Source: Streptomyces mobaraensis NBRC 13819 = DSM 40847 (lineage in GTDB: Bacteria; Actinomycetota; Actinomycetes; Streptomycetales; Streptomycetaceae). Taken from it: a DNA stretch of 64,000 nucleotides. Positions 40,310 to 49,528 of the stretch are shown piece after piece. The position numbers and the translations under genes are program-made. Position 1 is the first letter of the stretch. Each line of letters opens with the position of its first letter. The DNA lies in assembly GCF_017916255.1 (NCBI RefSeq), contig NZ_CP072827.1, forward strand, positions 4,489,501-4,553,500, written 5' to 3'. Under the pieces are notes generated by a model. The model saw only the letters and a list, made by a program, of their open reading frames with translations, did no database searches and was not told the origin of the DNA.

Positions 40310-41149
40310 ATGCTGCACCATGCCGGGTCCGGCCCTCGTCCGCCGTCCCGCGCACGGTACGTCCGTATTCTGCCCGCGGCGCTGGCCTGCGCCTTCCTGG
40401 CCACGGCCTGCGGTGGCGGAGGCGGCGGCGGGCGGCCGGACGACGGCCCGGCCCCCCGCCCGGGCGGCGGGGTGACCGTCTCCTACCGGGCGGCCGACAG
40501 CGGAGACGCGGAGCACCTGGCCTTCCTGCGCCGCCGCCGGCTCGCCGAGCGGGTCGCGGACGACCTGAACGCCACGCTCCGGCTGCCCCGGCGGATCGCC
40601 GTCGTCGGCCGCTCCTGCGCGGAGGACGACGTCCCCGAGTACGACCCGGAGACCGGGCGGGTCGGCCTCTGCTACGGCTACGTCGGCGAGGTCCGCGCGA
40701 TGTTCCGCGCGGCCCACGACCCGGACGTGCCCGGCCGCACCGCCGGAGTGATCACCGAGACCCTGTACCACGAGGTCGCCCACGCCCTCATCGACCGGCT
40801 GGACCTGCGGTTCACCGGCCGCGAGGAGGACGTCGCCGACCAGTTCGCCGCCTACCGCCTGCTCGCCCAGGGCGCCGAGGGCCGGGCCGCGCTGCGGGCC
40901 GCCGCCGACAACTACGCCCAGTACGCCGCCGACGACCCCCCGGACGGCGACCCCAGCGACGAGCACGCCCCCGACGCCGTCCGCAGCGCCAACTACCTCT
41001 GCTACCTCCACGGTTCCGCGGGCGGCCGCGAGCCCGTCGACGGCAGACGGCTCACCCGCGAACGGGCCGAGCAGTGCGCGGACGAGTACAGCGCCCTGCG
41101 CCGCGGCTGGGACGCGCTGTTGAAGCCGTACGCCGTACGCGGCGAGTGA
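40310..41149 (+). CDS. lipoprotein with HExxH metallopeptidase motif
   Basis: 279 residues from ATG 40310 (GTG 40301 also possible). A signal peptide with lipobox LATAC is followed by a glycine run, so it is a membrane-anchored lipoprotein. The DUF4344-type domain contains ITETLYHEVAHALIDRLDLR, a zinc-metalloprotease HExxH, and EEDVADQFAAYRLL, whose acidic residues may supply the third ligand. Two cysteines (RSCAED, GLCYGY) and further ones near the end may form disulfides. It is divergent from the two-component genes. Protease activity is plausible but not shown for the family. Confidence 0.85.
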   Translation: MLHHAGSGPRPPSRARYVRILPAALACAFLATACGGGGGGGRPDDGPAPRPGGGVTVSYRAADSGDAEHLAFLRRRRLAERVADDLNATLRLPRRIAVVGRSCAEDDVPEYDPETGRVGLCYGYVGEVRAMFRAAHDPDVPGRTAGVITETLYHEVAHALIDRLDLRFTGREEDVADQFAAYRLLAQGAEGRAALRAAADNYAQYAADDPPDGDPSDEHAPDAVRSANYLCYLHGSAGGREPVDGRRLTRERAEQCADEYSALRRGWDALLKPYAVRGE

Positions 41150-41202
41150 TCAGCTCGTCCGGCGTTCGCGACCCCTCCGGGCCCCGACCCGGTCACTCCC
41201 GG

Positions 41203-42387
41203 TCACCCGCACGGCCGCCGCAGCGGTACCGGCGGTGCCGGGCCCAGCGTCGTCGTACCGGGCGCGGCCCGGTGGCCGAGCCCCGTCCGGTAGGCGTTCA
41301 GCGCCGCCTCCGTGCGTCCCGTCCGCCGCAGCAGGTCCCCGAGCAGCCGGCACAGGTCCGCCAGGTCGCCGGCCGCGCCGGTGCGTTCCAGCAGCGACAG
41401 GGCCGCGCAATAGTGCTCCTCCGCCGATTCGGTGTCGCCCCGGTCCTCCGCCATCAGGCCGAGCAGCCGGTGCGCCCCGCCCGCGTGCACGGCGCCCCGT
41501 TCGTCGCCCAGCGCGGCCGGGGTCAGCAGCGGGGCCAGCAGAGCGGCCGCCTCGTCGGCCTTGCCGCGCCGCCGCAGCACGTCCGCGAGTTCCACCTCCA
41601 CCTGCACGGTGAACAGGGGTGCCCGCTTGGCGGCCAGCATCGCGCGGGCCGTGCGCAGTTCGCGCTCCGCGGCGCCCAGCCGCCCGTCCTGGGCGTGGAC
41701 GTAGCCGTGCGCCCGGTGGCAGTGTGCCAGTTCGGTGCGGATCCGCCGGCTCCGGCACAGCTCCCGGGCCCTGGCCAACGCGGTGCCGGCCTCGGCGAAC
41801 CGCCCCTCGACGACGAGCGTCCTGGCGGCGCCCCGCAGGGCGCCCGCCACCAGTACCGGATCGTCCACCTCCGCCGTGAGCGCCAGCGCGAGCTCCGCGG
41901 CGCGCGCGGCCCGCACGTACGCCCCGAGGTCGACGTACGGCGCGATGGCCGTGGTGTGCAGGGCGAGCAGTGCCCGTGGGTCCCCCGCGCCCGCGGTGCC
42001 CGGCTCGTTCAGCTCGTCCAGCGCGGTCTCCAGCAGATGGCAGCAGTACCGCAGTTCGCCCGCCAGCAGGTGCGCGGTGGCGCGCCCCCGGCGCGCGGGC
42101 GCCCGGCACGCCGGGGGCGCGTCCGCGAGCAGCAGCTCCGCCTCCGCGAAGTGGTCGCGCGCCTCGCTCAGTTCCCCGGCCTCCAGGGCGCAGTCCCCGA
42201 GCCCGACGAGCGCCGCCGCCCGCTCGGTGACGAGACCGAGCCGGGCGGCCTCCTCCTGTAGTACGCGAAAGATCTCGGCGGCCTCCGCCGCCGCTCCCCA
42301 GTGCAGGACGTCCCGGGCCTCGGCGAGGCGCGGGACGATGTCGTCCGGCTCGTGGGCCGGTATCCCCTTCGTGCTGTTCTCGGCCAC
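41203..42387 (-). CDS. tetratricopeptide-repeat protein
   Basis: 394 residues. GTG 42387 is preferred since GGGGG lies six bases upstream; ATG 42405 is alternative. The protein is built of TPR-like helix pairs: AAALVGLGDCALEAGELSEA (about 58-77), ALALTAEVDDPVLVAGALRGAAR, AGTALARARELCRSRRIRTE and SLLERTGAAGDLADLCRLLG. TPR proteins hold partners together; no DNA-binding or enzyme domain is attached, so this may be a truncated cousin of the TPR parts of SARP or LuxR regulators. It converges on the lipoprotein gene and lies downstream of the AlkZ-like gene on the same strand. Confidence 0.8.
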   Translation of the reverse strand: MAENSTKGIPAHEPDDIVPRLAEARDVLHWGAAAEAAEIFRVLQEEAARLGLVTERAAALVGLGDCALEAGELSEARDHFAEAELLLADAPPACRAPARRGRATAHLLAGELRYCCHLLETALDELNEPGTAGAGDPRALLALHTTAIAPYVDLGAYVRAARAAELALALTAEVDDPVLVAGALRGAARTLVVEGRFAEAGTALARARELCRSRRIRTELAHCHRAHGYVHAQDGRLGAAERELRTARAMLAAKRAPLFTVQVEVELADVLRRRGKADEAAALLAPLLTPAALGDERGAVHAGGAHRLLGLMAEDRGDTESAEEHYCAALSLLERTGAAGDLADLCRLLGDLLRRTGRTEAALNAYRTGLGHRAAPGTTTLGPAPPVPLRRPCG

Positions 42388-42485
42388 TTCAACCCCCCGG
42401 TACATGACGCCGTCGTCCAGGTGGCGGGTTGCGTCCGCACAGGGTCATCCATGCCCGGAACGGGACCGCCGCACGGCGATCCGCC

Positions 42486-43670
42486 CTATTTCGCCAACTC
42501 CCGTTCCAGGGGCGCGCGGAACCGGGGGGTGACGCGTACGTCGCCGATCCACGCGGTCAGCCGTTCCGCCTCGGCCCCGACGGCGGCGACCGCCTCCCGG
42601 CCCACGTCGGCGAGCAGCCGCCACACCACCTCGCCGTCCGCGCGCTGCGCCCACGCGCCCACCACGCGGCCGTTCCACCAGACGGTGGGGCCCGCGTTGC
42701 CGGCGCGGTCGAAGAGGGCGGGGACGTGCTCGGGCGACAGGTACCAGTCGCGTTGGCGCCAGCCCATGGTCGTCGGGTCCAGGCCGGGCAGCAGGGCGGC
42801 CCACGGCTCGGCCGGGGGCGCCTCCTCCTCCAGCTGGCCGGGCAGCGCGCGGCCGGGCCCGCAGTCCAGCTCCACGTCCACCGCGCCCGCGTCGGCGAGG
42901 GCCTTCCGGGTGTCGCCGAGCGACCAGCCGGTCCACCACTTGAGGTCCGTCTCGGTCCCCGGCCCGAACGAGTCGAGCCAGCGGCGCGCCACTTCGGCCT
43001 TGGACTCCCGCACGGGCGGCTCGGGGAGCGGTGCCACGGCGGCCCAGGGGAACATGCTGCTCGTCCAGGAGCCGCGCGGCCGGGCGCGGCGGATGTGGCC
43101 GTCGGCGGCCAGCAACCGCAGGACGCGGCTGCCGACGCTCTGCCGCGCGGCGTAGGGCTTGTCCGGGGACGTCAGGAGCGTCTCCCGCAGCGCGGGCACG
43201 TCCTTGTTGAGCTCGGCCGTCGTCGCCTCGCCGCGGACCGCGAGCGCTTCGAGGGCGGCGCGTTCGGCTGCCGCGAGCCGGTCCTCGTCCCAAGGCGCTC
43301 CCTCCTCGATGTTTTCGCGGAGGTGTTTCACCAATTGCGCGCGCTCGCGGGCGGCGATGACCCGTGCGGTCGACGAACCGACGTACGGGGCGAGTTCGGT
43401 GGTGACGGCGAAGAGGGTGCGCCGCATGGAGAGCAGCTTCACCAGCGTGACGTCCTCGTACAGCGCCCGGTCCACCTCGTCCGCCGTGGGCTTCGCCAGC
43501 CGGGCGCAGACGGACAGGTACACGGTCGCCGGGTCCGTCGCGTGCAGGGCCACGACGGCGTCGGCGACCTCCTCGGCCGAACCGGCCCGGCAGGTGGGTG
43601 CCAGGAGGTGGCGGCGTCCGATGCGGGCACGGCGCCGGTCGTCGCCGAAGCGGGGGCGGGGGCTGCTCAT
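42486..43670 (-). CDS. winged-helix protein of the AlkZ/YcaQ family (HTH_42)
   Basis: 394 residues from ATG 43670. Three winged-helix units and a beta-barrel typical of PF06224 are indicated by RRHLLAPTCRAGSAEEVADA, MRRTLFAVTTELAPYV (about 82-97), ARPRGSWTSSMFPWAAV and PTVWWNGRVVGAWAQRADGE near the end. Characterised relatives (AlkZ of S. sahachiroi, E. coli YcaQ) are DNA glycosylases that unhook interstrand crosslinks, with a catalytic Q/H-x-Q or Q-x-D motif. Here the equivalent place reads ALHATDPATVYL, i.e. H-A-T-D. Glycosylase activity is therefore possible but not certain. It is divergent from a kinase gene. Confidence 0.85.
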   Translation of the reverse strand: MSSPRPRFGDDRRRARIGRRHLLAPTCRAGSAEEVADAVVALHATDPATVYLSVCARLAKPTADEVDRALYEDVTLVKLLSMRRTLFAVTTELAPYVGSSTARVIAARERAQLVKHLRENIEEGAPWDEDRLAAAERAALEALAVRGEATTAELNKDVPALRETLLTSPDKPYAARQSVGSRVLRLLAADGHIRRARPRGSWTSSMFPWAAVAPLPEPPVRESKAEVARRWLDSFGPGTETDLKWWTGWSLGDTRKALADAGAVDVELDCGPGRALPGQLEEEAPPAEPWAALLPGLDPTTMGWRQRDWYLSPEHVPALFDRAGNAGPTVWWNGRVVGAWAQRADGEVVWRLLADVGREAVAAVGAEAERLTAWIGDVRVTPRFRAPLERELAK

Positions 43671-43819
43671 GGCCGCAGGGTAGAGGGCATGTAGGTCGAA
43701 TGCCGACCTACTTCGGCGGGCGTCCGGCCGGTGGGGCCGGACGGGAGCGGACGCACCGGGCGGCCTCGGCACCGCGTCGGACGGTCCGGCGACCCCACGG
43801 GACCACGCCGTGGGGCAAG

Positions 43820-45703
43820 ATGTCGCCCATGGGGAGTTTCGCTGCACACGACGGCGTGATCGCGGGGCGCTATCGGCTGGAGCGGCGGATCGGGCGCGGT
43901 GGCATGGGCACGGTCTGGCGTGCCACCGACGAACTGCTGGGCCGCGAGGTGGCCGTCAAGGAACTGCACACGGACGACGCCGCGTCCGTCGGGGCCGCCC
44001 TGTCGTCCCAGGAGCGCACCCTGCGCGAGGCCCGGGCGGTGGCCCTCATCAAGCACCCGAACGTCATCGTGCTGCACGACATCGTGGAGCAGGACGGCCG
44101 GCCCTGGATCGTCATGGAGCTGGTGGACGGCCGGTCGCTGGCCGACCGGCTGGCGGCGGACGGCCCGGTGGACGCGCGCGAGGCGGCCCGGATCGGGCTC
44201 GCGATGCTGGGCGCGCTGCGCGCCGCCCACGAACGGGGAGTCCTGCACCGGGACATCAAGCCCCCGAACGTCCTCCTGGAGGCGGGCAGCGGGCGCGTGG
44301 TGCTCACCGACTTCGGCATCGCCCGGGTGTCGGGCGCCACGACGATCACCGAGACCGGGGCGTTCGTCGGATCGCCCGAGTACACCGCGCCCGAGCGGAT
44401 GGCCGGCGGCCAGGCGGGCCCGGAGTCGGACCTGTGGTCGCTGGGGGTGCTGCTCTGCACGGTGCTCAGCGGCGAATCGCCGTTCCACCGCGACTCGCTG
44501 GGCGGCATCCTGCACGCGGTGGTCTACGACGAGATCCGGCCGCCGACGTCCGCGGGACCGCTGCTGCCGGTCGTCCGCGGCCTGCTGGAGCGCGACCCGG
44601 CCCGGCGCATGGGCGCGGACGAGGCCGAACGGCTGCTGCGCGGCTACCTGGACACCGGACGCACCCCTGCCGCCTCCCTGCACTACACGCCCACCCAGCG
44701 CGGCGTCCCCACGCCGACGCCCGCCGCACCGGCCGACCCGCGCGTCCCGGCGCCGGCCCCGGGGGCCTCGAACGCCGCACCCGCCGCACCCTCGCCCTCC
44801 GGTCCGCCGACTCCGCCCACCCCGGCGGCAACCGCCGAGGCACGGCCGGAACCGCCCGCCGCGCACCCCGCGACGCCCCCGGGCACGCCGCCCGCGACGC
44901 CCCCCGCGGCGTTCGTCCCGCCCCCCGGGCCGTCCGCGCCCCGCCGTACCGTGCGGATCCGTACCGCGGTGCTGGCCGGCGTCGCCGTGGTCACCCTGGC
45001 CGGGCTGGGGGCCGGGGTGGCGGCCTGGCTGATGCTGCGCGGCGACGGGGAGCGGGACGACGCCCGCGGGCCCGCCGTGGTCCGCCCGGCCCGTCCGTCC
45101 GCCGCGGGGTCCGCCGCCGCGTCCGCGCGCCCAGGGCCGCACGGGCCCGCCGCGGGCGCCTCCGCCGGGACGCCCGCCACGGGACCGGCCGCGAGCGCCG
45201 GGTCCGAGACCCCGCCGCCCGGCTCGCCGACCCCGCCCGCGTCCCCGGCGGCGGGCAAGGCCCCGGAGGGCTACCACGTCGTCCGGGACCCGATGGGCTT
45301 CACCCTCGCCGTCCCCGACGGCTACACCCGCTCGCTCGAACCGCCGCGCGTCTTCTACTACTCGCCGGACAAGGAGTTCCGCATCGGGGTGCTGATCTCC
45401 GACCCCAAGGACGGCGGTCCGATCGGCTTCATGCGCGACTCCGCCTCCCAGGCGCCGGACCACTACCCCGGCTACCGCGACGGCCGTGTCACCCGCACCA
45501 CGCACAACGGGAACCAGGCCGCCTCCTGGGAGTTCACCTGGGACGGCTTCGAGGACACGGCCGGTCCGCGGCACACCGAGGACGTCTGCTGGAACGAGGG
45601 CGGCAAGATGTACGACGTGTGGGTGTCCGCCCCGGCCGCCCGGTCCGCCGAGGGGCGCCGGCAGTTCGACACCGTCCTCAGGAGCTTCGGCCGGTCCGGG
45701 TGA
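43820..45703 (+). CDS. membrane Ser/Thr protein kinase
   Basis: 627 residues; ATG 43820 is spaced well from GGGG, ATG 43829 is possible. Hanks-type kinase (about 16-280): glycine loop IGRGGMGTV, K47 in VAVKEL, catalytic HRDIKPPN, DFG in VVLTDFGIARVSG and the SPEYTAPERM activation segment. A Pro/Ala-rich linker, one membrane segment (TAVLAGVAVVTLAGLGAGVAAWLML, about 379-403) and an extracellular domain (about 480-627, VVRDPMGFTLAVPDGYTRSL to FDTVLRSFGRSG) follow. There are no PASTA repeats. The outer domain resembles that of the second kinase at 54.6 kb. Substrates unknown. Confidence 0.93.
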   Translation: MSPMGSFAAHDGVIAGRYRLERRIGRGGMGTVWRATDELLGREVAVKELHTDDAASVGAALSSQERTLREARAVALIKHPNVIVLHDIVEQDGRPWIVMELVDGRSLADRLAADGPVDAREAARIGLAMLGALRAAHERGVLHRDIKPPNVLLEAGSGRVVLTDFGIARVSGATTITETGAFVGSPEYTAPERMAGGQAGPESDLWSLGVLLCTVLSGESPFHRDSLGGILHAVVYDEIRPPTSAGPLLPVVRGLLERDPARRMGADEAERLLRGYLDTGRTPAASLHYTPTQRGVPTPTPAAPADPRVPAPAPGASNAAPAAPSPSGPPTPPTPAATAEARPEPPAAHPATPPGTPPATPPAAFVPPPGPSAPRRTVRIRTAVLAGVAVVTLAGLGAGVAAWLMLRGDGERDDARGPAVVRPARPSAAGSAAASARPGPHGPAAGASAGTPATGPAASAGSETPPPGSPTPPASPAAGKAPEGYHVVRDPMGFTLAVPDGYTRSLEPPRVFYYSPDKEFRIGVLISDPKDGGPIGFMRDSASQAPDHYPGYRDGRVTRTTHNGNQAASWEFTWDGFEDTAGPRHTEDVCWNEGGKMYDVWVSAPAARSAEGRRQFDTVLRSFGRSG

Positions 45704-45832
45704 CCCCCGCCCGGCCCTCCGGAGCCACTCCGCAAACTGCGCCATCAACCACTGGCGGGATTGTGGATGACCGGTGAAAACAAGCTACTTGCGGGTATCC
45801 AAAAGGCCGCGCCCCCGCCTACGCTCGCCCTC

Positions 45833-47467
45833 ATGACGGACTCGCGGCACAGCACAGCAGTGGCGGCGCAGGCCCCGGCGGCCCCCGGGGGCAACCCCGT
45901 CGCCCCGGCCAAGGACACCCGGACGGCGGCCGACGTGGTCACCCCGGAGCTCGTCGCCCGCCTCACCCGCGGGGTGACCGGTTCCGGCACCACCGCCAAC
46001 CACACCCCGTTCACCGAGGAGGAGCTGGCCCGGCTGCCGGAGGCGACGCCCGAGGACGTCGCGACGGCCTTCGCGCGGGCGCGCGAGGCGCAGCGCCGGT
46101 GGGCGGACGTACCGGTGCGCCGGCGCGCGGACGTCCTCCTGCGCTTCCACGACCTCCTGTTGAGCCGGCAGTCGGAGGTCCTGGACCTCATCCAGCTGGA
46201 GACCGGCAAGGCCCGTCTGCACGCGCACGAGGAGGTGCAGGCCGTCGCCGTCGCCGCCCGGCACTACGGCCGCGGCGCCCCCGCCTACCTGCGGCCGAAG
46301 GCGCACACGGGAGTGCTGCCGCTGCTCACCAAGGTCACCGAACTGCGCCGTCCCCGGGGCGTGGTGGGCCAGATAGCCCCCTGGAACTACCCGCTGGAGC
46401 TGTCGGTCGGCGACGCCCTCCCGGCGTTCGCCGCCGGCAACGCGGTGGTCATGAAGCCGGACACCGAGACGGCCCTCACCGCGCTGTGGGCCCGTGACCT
46501 GCTGATCGAGGCGGGGCTCCCGGAGGAGCTCTGGCAGGTGGTCCTGGGCGAGGGCCCGGTCGTCGGCCCCGAGGTCGTGGCCCACGCCGACTACGTGACG
46601 TTCACCGGTTCCACCCGCACCGGCCGCGACGTCGCCCAGCGCGCCGCGGCCCGGCTGGTCGGCGCCTCGCTGGAGCTCGGCGGCAAGAACGCCATGCTGG
46701 TCCTGCGCGACGCGGACGTGGAGAAGGCCGCCGCCGGCGCGGTCCGCGGCTGCTTCTCCACCGCCGGCCAACTGTGCATCTCCATCGAGCGGTTGTACGT
46801 CCACCGCGCGGTCGCCGACGCCTTCCTGGAGCGCTTCACCGCCCGCACCCGCGCCCTGCGGCTCGGCACCTCCCTGGCGTACGGCGCCGACATGGGCTCG
46901 CTGACCTCCCGGCGGCAGCTGGAGACGGTGGTCCGGCACGTCGAGGAGGCCGTCGCCAAGGGGGCCACGGTCCTCGCCGGCGGACGCCCCCGCCCGGACA
47001 TCGGCCCCCTCTTCCACGAGCCCACCGTCCTGGAGGGCGTCGAACCCCCGATGGCCGTCTGCGCCGAGGAGACGTTCGGCCCGGTCGTCTCCGTCTACCG
47101 CTTCGACGACGAGGACGAGGCCGTGCGCCTCGCCAACGCCACGCCGTACGGCCTCAACGCCAGCGTCTGGACCCGGGACGGCCGGCGCGGCCGGGAGATG
47201 GCCGGCCGGCTCCGGGCGGGCACGGTCAACGTCAACGAGGCGTACGCCGCCGCCTACGGCAGCGCCGCCGCGCCCATGGGCGGCATGGGGGAGTCCGGCA
47301 TCGGCCGCCGGCACGGCGCCGAGGGCATCCTCAAGTTCACCGAGGCGCAGACCGTCGCCCACCAGCGGCTGGTGCCGCTCGCGCCGTCCTTCGGGCTGGA
47401 CGACGCGGCGTACGCGCGGCTGATGACCGGCGGCCTGCGCGCGCTGAAGGCCCTCCGCCTGCGCTGA
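45833..47467 (+). CDS. succinate-semialdehyde dehydrogenase-type aldehyde dehydrogenase
   Basis: 544 residues from ATG 45833. NAD(P)-dependent aldehyde dehydrogenase fold: APWNYPLELSVGDALPAFAA (about 182-201), TFTGSTRTGRDVAQRA, catalytic Glu in ASLELGGKNAML (about 280-291) and catalytic Cys in FSTAGQLCISIERLYV (about 309-324), then EETFGPVVSVYRFDDEDEAV. The QLCISIERLYV form matches the GabD2-like succinic semialdehyde dehydrogenase group of actinobacteria. It would oxidise succinic semialdehyde to succinate in GABA breakdown or a TCA bypass. A GMC oxidoreductase gene follows after 50 bases, probably in the same operon. Confidence 0.9.
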   Translation: MTDSRHSTAVAAQAPAAPGGNPVAPAKDTRTAADVVTPELVARLTRGVTGSGTTANHTPFTEEELARLPEATPEDVATAFARAREAQRRWADVPVRRRADVLLRFHDLLLSRQSEVLDLIQLETGKARLHAHEEVQAVAVAARHYGRGAPAYLRPKAHTGVLPLLTKVTELRRPRGVVGQIAPWNYPLELSVGDALPAFAAGNAVVMKPDTETALTALWARDLLIEAGLPEELWQVVLGEGPVVGPEVVAHADYVTFTGSTRTGRDVAQRAAARLVGASLELGGKNAMLVLRDADVEKAAAGAVRGCFSTAGQLCISIERLYVHRAVADAFLERFTARTRALRLGTSLAYGADMGSLTSRRQLETVVRHVEEAVAKGATVLAGGRPRPDIGPLFHEPTVLEGVEPPMAVCAEETFGPVVSVYRFDDEDEAVRLANATPYGLNASVWTRDGRRGREMAGRLRAGTVNVNEAYAAAYGSAAAPMGGMGESGIGRRHGAEGILKFTEAQTVAHQRLVPLAPSFGLDDAAYARLMTGGLRALKALRLR

Positions 47468-47517
47468 CGCACCGGCCGCGCCGCCCCGCACACCCCGACC
47501 CCTACACGGAGGTACTG

Positions 47518-49296
47518 GTGGCACAGTTCGACTACGACGTCATCGTCGTGGGATCCGGTTTCGGCGGCGCGGTGGCGGCCCTCCGGCTGTCGGAGAAGGG
47601 CTACCGCGTCGGGGTGCTGGAGGCCGGCCGGCGCTTCACCCGCGACTCCCTGCCGAAGACGTCCTGGGACCTGCGGAACTTCCTGTGGGCACCGGCCCTC
47701 GGCCTCTACGGCATCCAGCGCATCCATCTGCTGGGCCACGTCATGGTCCTCGCGGGCGCCGGCGTCGGCGGCGGCTCGCTCAACTACGGCAACACCCTCT
47801 ACGTTCCGCCGCCGTCGTTCTTCACCGACCCGCAGTGGGCGGACATCACCGACTGGCGCAAGGAGTTGGAGCCATACTACGAGCAGGCGCGACGAATGCT
47901 CGGCGTCCGGCTCAACCCGACGACGACGCCGTCCGACGTCCACCTCAAGGCCGCCGCGGACCGGATGGGCTACGGCCACACCTTCCAGGCCGCCCCGGTC
48001 GGCGTCTTCTTCGGCGACGGGCGGGACGGGGAGGGCAACGCCCCGGTCGCGCCCGGGACCGAGGTGCCCGACCCCTACTTCGGCGGCGCCGGGCCGGCGC
48101 GCACCGCCTGCACCGAGTGCGGCGAGTGCATGACCGGCTGCCGGCGCGGCGCGAAGAACACCCTCAACGAGAACTACCTCCACCTCGCCGAACGGGCCGG
48201 CGCCGTGATCCACCCGCTGACCAAGGTGGTGGCGCTGAGCGAACTCCGCGACGGCGGCTGCCGCGTGGTCACCGTCCCCACCGACCGGCGGCGCGCCGCC
48301 CCGCCCCGGGTGCTGCGCGCGGAACACGTGGTGGTCGCCGCCGGCACGTACGGCACCCAAACCCTGCTGCACACCATGCGCGACCGCGGCCTGCTGCCCC
48401 GGCTCTCGCCCCGCCTCGGCCACTTGACCAGGACGAACTCCGAGGCGCTGTTCGGCGCGCAGACCACCGACCGCCGCTACCGCGCGGTGCACGGCACCGG
48501 CGTCGACTTCACCCGCGGCGTGGCCATCACCTCGTCGGCGTACCCCAACGACAACACGCACATCGAGCCCGTCCGCTACGGCAAGGGGTCGAACGCGATG
48601 GGCTTCCTGTCGATCCCGCTGGTCCCGCTCGCCGGCCGGGCGGTACCGCGCGTCCTGGGCTTCGCCGCGACCTGCGCGCGGCACCCGACGGTCCTGCTGC
48701 GGTCGTTCTCCAAGCGGCGCTGGTCCGAGCGGACCATCATCGGCCTGGTGATGCAGTCCGTGGACAACTCCCTCACCACGTACCGCCGCAGGAGGGGGCC
48801 GGGGAAGGGGCTGCTGACCGCGCGGCAGGGGCACGGCGCGCCCAACCCGGTGCAGATCCCGGAGGCGGTGGAGGCGGCGACCAGGATCGCCGAGGAGATC
48901 GGCGGGTTCGCCGGCAGCAACGTGGGCGAGCTCATGGGCACCCCGCTGACGGCCCACTTCCTGGGCGGCTGCACGATCGGTTCCGGTCCCGACCGGGGCG
49001 TGATCGATCCGTACCACCGCGTCTACGGTCATCCGTCGATCTCGGTGGTCGACGGCTCCGCGGTCACCGCGAACCTCGGCGTCAACCCGTCGCTGACCAT
49101 CACGGCCCAGGCCGAGCGGGCCATGTCCTTCTGGCCCAACAAGGGCGAGGCCGACCCGCGGCCCGAGCAGGGCGGCGCGTACGAGCGGGTGGCCGCCGTG
49201 GAACCGCGCGAACCGGCGGTGCCGAAGGACGCGTTCGGGGCGCTGCGGCTGCCGTTCCTGCCCGTCCCGCCGGTACCGCGCGCGCCCCGGGAGTGA
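47518..49296 (+). CDS. GMC oxidoreductase with a ferredoxin-like Cys cluster
   Basis: 592 residues; GTG 47518 behind GGAGG. FAD Rossmann motif VIVVGSGFGGAVAALRLSEK (about 8-27), VLAGAGVGGGSLNYGNTLYV (about 78-97) and the C-terminal FLGGCTIG and SVVDGSAVTANLGVNPSLTI, as in cholesterol-oxidase-like GMC enzymes. Unusually for textbook GMC oxidases it has CTECGECMTGC (about 199-209), a spacing (Cx2Cx2Cx3C) that in ferredoxins binds a 4Fe-4S cluster. This suggests a dehydrogenase passing electrons to a carrier rather than an O2-using oxidase. Substrate (sterol or other alcohol) unknown. No signal peptide. Confidence 0.87.
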   Translation: MAQFDYDVIVVGSGFGGAVAALRLSEKGYRVGVLEAGRRFTRDSLPKTSWDLRNFLWAPALGLYGIQRIHLLGHVMVLAGAGVGGGSLNYGNTLYVPPPSFFTDPQWADITDWRKELEPYYEQARRMLGVRLNPTTTPSDVHLKAAADRMGYGHTFQAAPVGVFFGDGRDGEGNAPVAPGTEVPDPYFGGAGPARTACTECGECMTGCRRGAKNTLNENYLHLAERAGAVIHPLTKVVALSELRDGGCRVVTVPTDRRRAAPPRVLRAEHVVVAAGTYGTQTLLHTMRDRGLLPRLSPRLGHLTRTNSEALFGAQTTDRRYRAVHGTGVDFTRGVAITSSAYPNDNTHIEPVRYGKGSNAMGFLSIPLVPLAGRAVPRVLGFAATCARHPTVLLRSFSKRRWSERTIIGLVMQSVDNSLTTYRRRRGPGKGLLTARQGHGAPNPVQIPEAVEAATRIAEEIGGFAGSNVGELMGTPLTAHFLGGCTIGSGPDRGVIDPYHRVYGHPSISVVDGSAVTANLGVNPSLTITAQAERAMSFWPNKGEADPRPEQGGAYERVAAVEPREPAVPKDAFGALRLPFLPVPPVPRAPRE

Positions 49297-49528
49297 GCGC
49301 GGGGCGTCCGCACGGGCGGCGTGCGCCGCGCGGCCGGTCGCGCACGGCGCACGGCAGGCGAAGGGCCCCGGACCGTCTACGCGGGGGCGTGCGGACGGCC
49401 ACGGGGCCCTTGAAGCCGGCACCGGTGGAACAGGGCGGCCCGGTGCCGCGGTACGGCGCCGGGGGGAGCGCCGTGGTCTTCGGGTGGTGCGGGGCGCGCT
49501 TCCGGTGGTCCGACCAATGGCGGTGCGC
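49297..49528. other. intergenic DNA after the GMC gene
   Basis: Part of a 638-base gap between convergent genes. Frames open here carry no domain, ribosome site or codon bias. Confidence 0.4.
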
